Shown piece by piece: positions 10,330-20,082 of a stretch of DNA of 64,000 nt (positions within the stretch are counted from its first letter, which is position 1; each line of letters begins with the position of its first letter). The notes under the pieces are model-generated. The model was not told the DNA's origin and made no database searches. It saw nothing but the letters and a program-made list of their open reading frames with translations. The position numbers were made by a program, and so were the translations under genes. Source of the DNA: Macrocybe gigantea (taxonomy: Eukaryota > Basidiomycota > Agaricomycetes > Agaricales > Callistosporiaceae); assembly GCA_011319805.1 (NCBI GenBank), contig SJRY01000060.1:1-64000 (forward strand), written 5' to 3'.

Positions 10330-12935
10330 ACGACGAAACGCCAGGACGCGGGCTCACTATACGATGCAGGGATTGTCGATATACAAAGTTGATAATTTGT
10401 TAAATGATAATGAAAACGCCACTTACAAGTAGACTCTTCATCACATGTGCAAAAACTGCAAGTCACAAGACACTCGCGTGACCCACTGACTCTACGTGTC
10501 GCCAGGTGTAACAACTTCAGCCCTGGAAAGTTTCGTGCAAAAACTCCCCATCATATCCCGTATCGAGGTCTGCGTGTTACACGAGAGTTCTTAACTAGTC
10601 GGGTAAGCACTCGAATCAACTGAAGACGTACACCTCAGGTCGAATCTTTCCGTCCAGCTGTATGGAAGCGTGGGGTTTATTTTCGGATGACGCGGAGCAT
10701 TATGAGCAGTGCGAAGCGCACATTATGCTGAAAGCGTTGCTGAAGCGATGTTTGAAGAATGGCGAGCAGCGTGACACGGAGCTGCTGCTACAGGATTGTT
10801 TTCAGGCCGTGAAGAAGGCTCTCGTTAACGGCGGTGCTGCGTACAATGAACTGGTGAAGGATATTGAGGCTTTGTGAGTTCCATTGGATTCTTTCAAAAC
10901 TGAAAACTGCTGAACGCTTCATTAACACATTTACAGCACGCATGCGTCACCCGACAGAGCAGAATACGCGCTTTTTGTTAGCATCTGCAATCGCCTGCTC
11001 GACATTTTATGCAAGATATCGATCCGCGGTCTACGTGATCCGTCTTCTCTAGACATAAAATTCTTCTGCAACATCACTGAAGGGACTACTAGCGACAATA
11101 CTCAATTCTTGCCGGCCATTGTCGTTGTCAGCTCAAAACATAACCCCTCGGGTTACATCGTTAGCATAGACAGTGATCTGTCTATCAGTGAGAAGGATGA
11201 CGATAGTGACAGTGACACATGGCCACAGGACGACTCAACAAACGACTCAGTAAAGCCATCGTATGTCAACCTCACATGGGACCAAGTGCTATGTACCGTA
11301 GAGGGTAAAATTGGCGAAAAATCCAATACCTCACCGGCATCGCCGGACTATACTAACGTCATCAAGAAAATTCCTCCACAAGACTTCCGAGAAGCGCAGA
11401 AGGAGGCTAAGCAGGAGAGACGCACATGTAGGTTTTGTTATGTCTGCGTCACTTTTTTTCTAACAGTAAGGCAGGGAGCGATGACAGCATGACCTCAACT
11501 ACAAGCGCATCAATGGCCTGGGATCTACCAATGTTCCGAATTGCAAGCTATGCTACGGCACGCCATTCATCTTCTCCGGCTATCACACATACGGTCAATA
11601 TGGTTTTCAATGGTAGCATTTGATTTTTACTCAGGCCATCAGTTTGTGGTTCATATATCTCACTTACAGGCCCTGTCATCCATTTGTGGTACTACGACAG
11701 CGAAGGATCCATCCAGACATATGGACTCGACATGATTAACAATCTGCCTTATTTTGGCATCCTACTTCTTGCCTTTCAACGATTTACCGAAGTGGAATGG
11801 GGCGTGATCACAGAGCTCTGTGATGCACTTTCCGACTCGTCCAAAGCGCTCACATTTCCCGTCACTGAATTCAACCAAGCGCCAATTGAGATCACGATCA
11901 ATTCTGACACTCGGTTCCGTACCTCTTATTCATTGCATGGTCGCCGGACCTTTGTATATGGCGCTCGGAAGAAATCTGATGGAGACGGAGGGAGGGACCT
12001 GGTTTTGAAGGCCTACTTTCCAGAGCGCGCTAGAGTCAGTGAAGCCGAGATCATTCAAGAGGCTACGAAATTGGAAGATAAAGAACCAGATATACGAGGC
12101 CATTTGCCAACCATCATCTGTCACATGGATTTTAATGATTTCGCTACCGACCGCATACGCCATGATTTGAATCTGTTCTCCGAAGATAAAACAGACAGTG
12201 CTCGACTCCCACGCCTCATCGTGTTCGTCAAGTACGAAAAATTTGTGATGGCATTTAGAAAGGGAACAGATGTCTTCGAAGCGGAATTTTGGAAGCTCTT
12301 CCGATGTATGTTCAATTAGTCACCCTCTTTCATGATTTTTGATTGATTCTCACAGGTCATTACCGCCTTTGGCTACATGGAATCGAACATGGGAATATAA
12401 GTCTTGGAAACCTACTATGGGATCCTGTGGAGAACATTGGCAAGTTGAATGACTTTGACCTTGCACGTTTACGGGGCAGGTCTGTCAATATTGGCCATTC
12501 TCGAATGGGCACGATGGCCTTCATGGCGATCGATTTGCTCTCCAATAAAGGTCTTTCCGGGCAGATTGCAAGGATGTACAGGCATGATGCAGAATCATTC
12601 TTCTGGGTCTTGTTTTGGGTTCTTGCCAGGTATAATGGGACTGAGGAGGTCCACTCTCATTTCGACTCGTTTGATGCATCGTCGTACGAGCGGTGCTACG
12701 AGAAGAAGCTCGCCCTTGTGCGATTTCTTGACGGCATCGAATCCTATAATCCCGAGCTTTGGCTGTCCACTTGCAAAGTGCTGTTTGATCTGAAGTATCA
12801 ACACGAAGAGATGCAATTTCGAAGACAGCCCCCGTCTGATTGGAAAGAGAAGCCTGAAGAAGCCGTGGAGTGGTACAAAACACTATTTCCGCATATGGCA
12901 GACGCATTGGCAGATCTAAAGCTTACATTGTAGAT
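10330..12935 (+). repeat. Right arm of the 2.6-kb inverted duplication
   Basis: This is the reverse-complement partner of 36-2635. Both arms carry a FunK1 gene pointing away from the shared 7.7-kb spacer. The two arms have diverged by substitutions and small indels in both exons and introns. Confidence 0.85.
10662..12933 (+). CDS. FunK1-type fungal protein kinase, probably catalytically dead
   Basis: Five exons (10662-10873, 10937-11427, 11475-11612, 11670-12305, 12356-12933) give 684 residues with all phases consistent. The layout is that of fungal FunK1 proteins: a variable N-terminal half, then an LWYYDSEGSIQTYGLDMI segment, an N-lobe region with IIQEATKLEDKEPDIRGHLP, and a C-lobe with NDFDLARL and GTMAFMAIDLL. 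The catalytic loop reads EHGNISLGNLLWD. The HxD aspartate (about residue 506) is Asn here, whereas the broken left copy keeps Asp. The ATG at 10662 is created or exposed by a 5-nt deletion relative to the left copy (GTATGGAAGC against GTATGGGTACGGAGC), so the original N-terminus has been lost. It is open and may be expressed, but activity is doubtful. Confidence 0.8.
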
Positions 12936-13635
12936 CACATCGGTAAATCTGACAGGACGTCAAGTCGAGAACCTTAGGACAATACAGTGTATACAAAGGA
13001 AGGCGGGTGATGACTGGAAAGCGAGAGGACGAATTTTCAAAATGAACGTGCGTGCCAAATTGGATAGCTGATGTGATCACCGCCGAGGGAACATTGCGGA
13101 TTTGGCTGACTTTGCTAAAACTCTATGCGCGTTTTCGTCAGCCTGGCTGCCGAGCGAAAAATTCGGGGTGATATTTACCTCACACCGTTTCTTGACGCCT
13201 TCAAACTTGCGTGCATCGTCGTGGACCAAGTTACGGTTTTCGTTACTTGGGCATCAGCGAACGGCAGTCGGCGACACCGCCTCGCTGCAGCGGCATATGA
13301 GGCCGAGGGTTCATTGTATAACGTGACATACCGTAGTATGGAAAAAACGTGGCGTGCGAGCATAGGCATTATCCTGCGTTATAGACGAATATGGACGCGA
13401 AAAACGACAACGACCTTACGTGAGTAGATGGTGATTTTAGTGCGAACTGTCATACGATCTGTGGGAAGCTTAACGTAGGAAGCTGATTGCGAGGGAGGCA
13501 CTGCTCAGATTCATCTCGTTCACTGCCATGCCGTTCACGCACTCAAGGAACGTGTGCGTACGGCCTCGTGTGGCACATACCCCACAGCGATATAAATAGG
13601 TCGAGCACGGCAAGCAGCCCGTACACGAAACGACA
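12934..13635. other. Intergenic region with a GTPase promoter
   Basis: Only short unmatched open frames are present. The 3' end carries a clear TATA element at 13591. Confidence 0.4.
13591..13598 (+). promoter_or_regulatory. TATA box of GTPase gene 1
   Basis: TATAAATA lies 45 bp upstream of the ATG at 13636. Confidence 0.55.
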
Positions 13636-14392
13636 ATGGTAGGGGCACAACAAGACGTCGTGATAGCGTACGTCGTCGTCGACATTCGTCGTCTGGCTTT
13701 GGGCAAGCCGTCTGACCTTTGGCAGGTTGATAGGTCAATCAGGGACGGGGAAGAGCAAGGTGCGTGTGTTGTGTCCTCCAAAGACGATCGCCGTCAGCTC
13801 TGCGTCTTGTCCGTCGCATCCAGTTCATCCACTGCGCGACGGGGCGACACCGATACCTCAAGTGGATAGGCTTCACGCTGAAGCCTCGGACGTCGAAAGT
13901 CAAGTACGTCAAGTTCAAGCACTCTGAGACGGGCCAGACGGTCGTGCTGGTGGACACGCCCGGGCTGGACGCGCAGAGCTCGTCCGAGCGGCTCGTTCTC
14001 GCGTCGATAGCCAAGTGGCTGCAGACCAGGTCAGTCTCTTGTTGTTGTTTTTTTTTTTTTTTTAATTTAGCCACCATCGGACTGAGGCGGGTCAGAGGAG
14101 CAGGTACGGGCGGAGCGCGAAGCTGGCTGGGATCGTGTACTTGCACCGGATCACGGACAACCGGATGACGGCGTCGACGGACAGGAGCGTGGGCGCGTTC
14201 AGGTGCCTACTCGAGGGACAGGAGATGCGGCGCGTCGTGCTCTGCACGTCGATGTGGAGCGATCTGAGGGACGAGCGAATCGGGAGCCGGAGAGAGAACG
14301 AGCTGAAGGGCCGAGAGTGGAAGCAGATGATCGACCAGGGGCCAAGGTGCTGCGGTTTTATGCGACGAGAGGGACGGCGAACGCTATCATAG
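13636..14392 (+). CDS. Small P-loop GTPase-like protein, copy 1 (C-terminus frameshifted)
   Basis: Four exons (13636-13667, 13726-13759, 13824-14029, 14104-14392) give 186 residues. The G domain has a Walker A motif GQSGTGKS at about residue 14, then a G3-like VLVDTPGLD. It belongs to the short G-domain proteins (AIG1/septin-like P-loop group) that are common and multi-copy in Agaricomycetes; their usual signature LAGIVYLHRITDNRM is present, followed by VVLCTSMW. The normal C-terminus, as in copy 2, would continue from MIDQ in another frame with AKVLRFYATRGTANAIIDSV (to 14424). One missing G in the GGGG run at 14338-14341 diverts it to a short alternative tail. Intron 3 contains a T17 tract. 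Function is unknown; GTP binding is predicted only. Confidence 0.75.
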
Positions 14393-14571
14393 ACAGCGTC
14401 GTGTACAACCGAGTCGGGCTGTGATTGTTCGCGAGAGTGTGCATCGATGTTGATATCGATATCGGTGTTATGACGGCCACGCCGTCGCAGCGTGTTCCAG
14501 GCATATAATAATACTTGCACAGATATGCGGTCAGTCTGGGCTGATTGTGACATCATCAAACTCACTCGCAC

Positions 14572-15327
14572 ATGTCTGCAAGCGACGTTGTCATTGCGTG
14601 AGTGGATTATTGTTATTGTTATTTTGCGCGTATCACCCGAGCGCTCAACGTCAACGCTCACAGGGTGTTGGGAAAGTCTGGCGCTGGAAAAAGCACGGTA
14701 CGGCCTGCAATGCTCGGACCCAAAAAAAGAAAAAAAAGTTTGAGGGCGGTATGCAGTTTATACACTCGGTGACGGGACAGCATCAGGGCTGGATAGGAAA
14801 GCTGCTGAAGCCGCGTACGACAGAGATCAAGATGGCGCGTTACACACATCCGCAGACGGGGCAGAACATCGTGTTTGTGGACACGCCGGGGATAGACGGA
14901 GTGCAGAGGTCAGAGGTGATGGTTCTGGCGTCGATCGGGAGTTGGCTGAGGGACAAGTGAGTGGCCGTGTTCGTCGCGAGACGCGTCCTGACAGGGACAT
15001 GTTGAAACCAGCTACGGGGACCAAAAAAAGCTATCAGGGATCATATACTTGCACCCGATCACGGACAACAGGCTGACGGTCAAGCCTCAAGAGAGGAATC
15101 TGGGCATGTACTCGAACCTGCTGGAAGACGGGGCGATGAACAGGCTCGTGTTTTGCACAACAATGTGGAAAAAGACGGAGAACAAGACGCAGGCCAACAG
15201 GGAGAAGGAGCTGGAGAAGGAGCTGAAGCTGATCGTCGATCTGGACGTGGGGCTGCCCCGGTTTGATCTTTCAAAGGAAGTGGCGCGCGGGATTGTGGAC
15301 ATCGTTTTACAGGTCGGAGGAGCGTGA
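14572..15327 (+). CDS. Small P-loop GTPase-like protein, copy 2
   Basis: Four exons (14572-14597, 14664-14697, 14757-14956, 15012-15327) give 191 residues starting MSASDVVIAVLGKSGAGKST. The Walker A motif is GKSGAGKS. An intron falls directly after GKST and another after WLRDN, both at the same positions and phases as in copy 1, and exon 2 is 34 nt in both genes. VFVDTPGID supplies the G3 motif. LSGIIYLHPITDNRLTV and LVFCTTMW follow, then a Lys/Glu-rich helix and an intact C-terminus ending VARGIVDIVLQVGGA. It lies 180 bp downstream of copy 1 in the same orientation, which indicates tandem duplication. This copy looks fully intact. No biochemical role is known to me for this fungal subgroup. 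Confidence 0.82.
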
Positions 15328-16002
15328 AATAAAAATGCATGGGGTATATTTTGGTATAACAAGATGCTATATGGTATAAACACACACGATCAGCACTCGA
15401 CGTCTGTGAGGACGTGCTCGTCGAGGCCGTGCACGGGAAGTGCGGCAAAATGTGGGGGATGGCAGTGTCAGGGGTTAGGGCATGACGAGGCGTCTTGCCT
15501 GTAGCTATGAGAGCCTGACGATAACACTCTAAACGGAGTTCCTGTTAAAAAAAAAAAGATGGTTGGTGTGTGTGACGTGATGTGAAAGGGAGAGAGAACA
15601 GACTTCAAAACTGGAAGCTGCAAGAGCTGGAAGGGCTGTGATGCTCTGCAAAAGAGGGACTCGTGATGAACGAACAATCGCACGAGTTGCACGGCGAGAA
15701 CCGGCAAGCGGACGGGAAATGTCAATTTCGTCTTGAAAAGTGAGTTGAATGGACATGGTCTGTGCGTTGTGGTTGTTTGTTGCCTCTCAACAAGAGAAAC
15801 TTGCAAACTTTTTTTTTCCCCTTTGCTCTTTTGCACCGCGCATTTCTTTCGTTCTGGTTTTGTGCGTGTTTTTATTTTTCTTTTTTCTTTTGTCGCCCAC
15901 ACACTCGTTTTTTTTTCTTTTTCTGTCGCCGTCGTCTCCACGCTCTCTACTCTCCGCACATTTTTTTTGTCGGTTGCCCTTGTCTAACCACATACGCCCC
16001 CC
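15328..16002. other. Intergenic and 5' leader of the RNA-binding protein gene
   Basis: The region holds no recognised gene. From about 15800 to 15985 the plus strand is strongly T/C rich (TTTTTTTTCCCC, TTTTTTCTTTTTC). This is presumably the 5' untranslated leader of the gene starting at 16003, and it mirrors the pyrimidine-rich tract downstream of the same gene. Confidence 0.5.
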
Positions 16003-18654
16003 ATGGACGACTCTCAGACCGTCTTTGCGTCCCAATACCCCTCCTACGCATTCGACCTCGACATGATGAAGGTGCGTCGCCCCTTCTTGCTGCCCTTCTT
16101 CTCGTCCCTCACGTCCGACAGCGCTCTATGGAACCCGTCGGAGGCCCAGATTCGAAAAAGGCCCGTTGGTCGCCCACTTCCTTTGCCGCTCAAAACACAT
16201 CCACGACGGCCACCACGAGCTCCCCGCGCGACGCATTCGCCAACTACGGCTACGGCCCCCAGGCCAGCATCAACCAGTCCGCCTTTGCCAGCTCACCCTC
16301 TGGCACCGCCTTTTCCGGCAGCCCGCTCTACTCCACGCCCTCGCTCTCCATCAACACCCAGACGAACGGCTCTGGCATTGCGTCCCAGCTGAGCCCCAAC
16401 ACCGCTGCAGCGGCGTTTGCCGTTCAGCAGCAGCAGCAGCAGCAACAGCAGCAGTCACAGCAGGCCCAGCAACAGCAACAGCAGGCACAAGTCGGATCCC
16501 AACAACAGCCCAGCCCAGGTGGAAATGCCTACACCGGCTTTGGAGCCTATAACATGCTCGGCATGGGCATACCCGGCATGAACATGCTCAACGGTTTTGC
16601 CTATAACAACCAGATGGCCAACTTTGGCCAGGTGCGCCCCCGGTCTTTTTCTTTTTTCCCTCATTGGTCTTTATTTTTATTTTTATTTTATCATTTTCTG
16701 ATCTTTCAGCAACGCCTGCCTTCGCTCAACCTCAATATCCCAGCTGCCCAAGCAGCAGCCGCTTATTCGCCTGCAGCTCTCTCTGCAGCTCTTTCTGCAT
16801 CCTCCAATGCCACTGGCCGCACGGTTTACGTCGGCAACTTGCCCGCCACCGCCTCCGTCGACGAGCTCCTCAACCTCGTCCATTTTGGCCCGCTCGAGAA
16901 CATCCGCGTTCTCCCCGAAAAGTCTTGCGTATTCCTCTCCTTCCTTGACGGCGCCACAGCCGCCGCTTTCCATGCCGACGCCACCATCAAAAAACTCTCC
17001 CTCCACGGACAGGAGCTCAAGATCGGTTGGGGCAAGCCATCCCCTGTCCCTGCCCAGGTTGCCCTCGCTATACAGCAGAGCAACGCGAGCAGGAACGTCT
17101 ATCTCGGCGGCCTCGACGAGAACACGACAGAGGAGCAGCTCAGAGACGATCTCAGCCGCTTTGGTCTCATCGACCAGGTCAAGATCGTACGCGACAAGAA
17201 CATCGGCTTTGTCCACTTTCTCAGCATCTCCGTCGCGACCAAGGTCCGCAGCAGTATTTGTTTGTTTCTTTCCCGACTTCTGACGCAATTCTCAGGTCGT
17301 CAACACCCTTCCCACGGAACCCAACTGGGCCGGCAAGCGCGTCAACTATGGTAAAGACAGGTGTGCATACATACCAAAGTCCCAACAGGCCGCTGCCCAG
17401 CAAGCTCAGGCTGCTGCAGCGCAGAGCCTCGTCGCGCAGTCGGCACTCTCTCCGCAGGCCACCGCGTTCTCGCCCTTTGGCTATGCCGCGGCGGCAGCGG
17501 TGGGAGGCTCGCCGTTCTCACCCGCGGACGTGGTCGGCGGTAGCCTTGCCGGTGGTGTAGGAATGGGAGGCATGAACGTTCAGGGCATGAACCGTACCGT
17601 CTATCTGGGCAACATACACCCCGAGACGACGACGGAGGATCTGTGCAATGCGATCAGGGGCGGCGTGTTGCAGAGCATTAGGTACATGCAGGACAAGCAC
17701 ATCGCGGTAGGCACTCTTTCTCTTGCTTTCGGCTCATTTTTTTTGGGCTGGACTGAGCGAGGTTGGAATGTTTTGTTACAGTTTGTGACGTTTGTCGATC
17801 CCACGGCTGCGTTTACGTTCTTCCAGGTCGCAACGTATCAGGGCATGACCCTTAATAATCGCAGGCTCAAGATCGGCTGGGGCAAGAACGCGGGACCTCT
17901 CCCGCCCTCCTTAGCCCTCGCCGTACACTCGGGCGCGACGCGTAACGTGTATATTGGCAATATCGAAGACTTTGAGATGTTTACAGAGGAGAGGCTCAAG
18001 AGGGATTTTGGAGAATATGGTGATATCGAGCTCGTAAACTTTTTGAAGGAAAAGTGCGCGAATGCCTCTCTCTCTCGTTTTTCTTTCTGCTCATGTTGGC
18101 TAGGAACTGCGCGTTCGTCAACTTTACAAACATCAACAACGCCATCAAGGCGATCGAAGGGATCAAGAGCAAGCCAGAGTATGCCAATTTGCGCATCGCG
18201 CATGGCAAGGATCGGTGTGCGAATGCGCCCCGTGCGGGCGTGCAGGGCGGGAACGGTATGAGGCGCTCGGCGAGCGGGAGCGGCGGTGCCAATGCTGGTG
18301 CCAATGTTGCCAACCCTAGTGGCAACGTCGCCGTCAGCGGTAATACCGCTAATCCAGGCGTCTCGTCTGGTGCCAACCCGGCTGGTGTGAGCTTGGGAGG
18401 AGGAGGAAGGCGAGATGGACGCCGAGGCTGCTGCTGCTGTCGCCGCTGCCGCGTCGGGTTTGCTCGTCGCTGAGGACGAGGACGATGGGCTGTTGGATAT
18501 TCCTTCTAGCGCTGTCGCGTCTGGCCTGTCGGGTGTGTCTGGGCTCGGCCTCGGGCACGGTCTGACGCTCGTCAATGGTGCAGGTGACGTGCAAGGACAG
18601 GGACACGGACATGCGATGCATGTGGATGCTGTCGTCCCGGAGAAGAACGCGTGA
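16003..18654 (+). CDS. RNA-binding protein with four RRMs, Nrd1/Msa2-like
   Basis: Seven exons encode about 768 residues (exon ends 16071, 16631, 17243, 17706, 18053, 18369, 18654). A Ser/Gln-rich N-terminus with a polyglutamine tract precedes RRM1 (about 230-302, [10 protein letters not shown]), RRM2 (321-395, [10 protein letters not shown]), RRM3 (471-545, [10 protein letters not shown]) and RRM4 (about 560-640, [10 protein letters not shown]). RRM2 and RRM4 end in GKDRCA/GKDRCAN and RRM1 and RRM3 in KIGWGK, the arrangement seen in fission yeast Nrd1, which binds mRNA and delays sexual differentiation. The same role here is inference. The 3' end needs a 40-nt intron (18370-18409) to join SSG to [11 protein letters not shown]. 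Without it the protein would stop at 18473 with a Cys/Arg-rich tail that looks spurious. Confidence 0.88.
16425..16490 (+). repeat. CAG/CAA polyglutamine tract
   Basis: A CAG run of about seven units is followed by mixed CAG/CAA, encoding polyglutamine interrupted by Ser and Ala in the N-terminal region of the four-RRM protein. Such tracts vary in length between strains. Confidence 0.9.
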
Positions 18655-20082
18655 GGGGGCGCGAGTCTTGCGATCTTTCCGTTTGCTTTTTTTTTTTCTC
18701 TTTTTTTATTCCTTTTTTTTTTTGTTTGTCCGATATGCTTCCGCGTATTTTTTCCCCCTCTGTTCTCTCTCTATCTCTGCTTTTCTTTTTTACCCTCTTT
18801 TGATACCCTCCAAGGACGACTGCGACGAAAGAAGACGCAAAGCGGTTTCCGCGTCGTTTCCTTGGACCAACACCCTGCCCTATCCTCCGTTCCCTTGTCT
18901 ATTCCCCGTTTCTTTCTGTTTCGTTTGCTCGATATGTTGTTATTGACTTTTTGTCGTTTTTTTTTTTTGCTCCTTTTTCTTTTTCTTTCGATTTGCCTTG
19001 TCTTGCCTGGCTTGGCTTGGCTTGTGGGTTCTTTCAGCAAGAAGACGCGAAAAGGAAAAGGGAAAAAGGAAAGGAAAGAAGGAATTGTCGTACAACGCCA
19101 TATAGAAAGAAAAAAAAAAAAAAAGATATCACCTCGACTGACTGTATTTGCTTCGTCATCGCCTACCCTCCTCCCCTCGCGCCCGGCTCTCCTCTCCTAC
19201 GGGCGTGCGCGCATGCACGCTCGCACAAACCACCTCCCAGAGCCTTTGTTGTGCTCGCTATGCTCGTCGTCTTCACGCGGCATGCGAGTTTGAATATTTA
19301 CATTGTTATATACGTATACAACGTCTGCTGCTTGCTCTCTTTGTGTATATCCCTCCTCCCCCACGCCTTCCTCCATGCCTACGCTCCGAATTCGCTCCGT
19401 CATCGAATCCCTCCACCGACTATCGTTTACCTTGTTTCTTTTTTTTTCTTCCTTTTTTCCTATATGTGTTGTTTTTTCTTGTCCTTTGCGAAAGAGAAAA
19501 AATGTTTTATTTTCTTGTGAATCTTTTTCGCCTCCTTTTTTTAATACTCTTTTTTTTTTATTGGTATTGGTGGTATGTTTGGGCTTTTTGCTTTTTTTTT
19601 TTTTCCAAGTGTTTCGAGTCGAGCCGCGTTCGAAGCTTCGAAGGAGGGAAGTGCAAGGTGGAATGTGTCTTGCGATCTTGAACTTCTTCGCTTTTGGTTC
19701 TGCACTCTGTGTCTTCTGCCACTGCGTTTCGTCGTCCTATGTTTCTTACCGTTCCTTTCTTTTCTTTTTTTTTTTTTTGGCTTCTTGAAGATTATACCAC
19801 TTCTTGAAGGATACCCCCACACACACACACATGCAAGTGTGAAGTCTGTCTGCGTTCTCTTGCCTCTGTTTGGTTCTTTTTCTTTCTGCTTTTCTTTTTT
19901 TCTTAAATCTATTTGTTTTGGTGTGTCTAGCGTAGGTGTGTAATTGAAAGTGTCGTTGTAAAGTGAGGGATGAATAGGACATGTGTGTCCTTGGGACGAT
20001 AAGTTCGTCTACGTTCGCTCTAGTTTGTCTTTTTCCAACCGTTTTTTTTAATTTCTTGTTTATTTCGTCAAGCATTCACAGG
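18655..20082 (+). other. Pyrimidine-rich tract downstream of the four-RRM gene
   Basis: About 1.3 kb (18680-19960) is dominated by T and C on the plus strand, with many T8-T14 runs, one A16 run near 19110 and a CA microsatellite near 19815. Open frames through it encode only Phe/Leu/Ser-rich low-complexity peptides and are not believable genes. A long 3' untranslated region of the RNA-binding protein gene, or a long promoter for something not annotated here, would fit. Confidence 0.55.

Noticed and set aside
18354..18473. Cys/Arg-rich alternative end of the four-RRM protein
   Set aside because: It results from reading through a proposed 40-nt intron; the spliced frame continues with ordinary acidic sequence to 18654.
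18951..19943. Several plus-strand frames in the T-rich tract
   Set aside because: They encode Phe/Leu/Ser low-complexity peptides produced by homopolymers.
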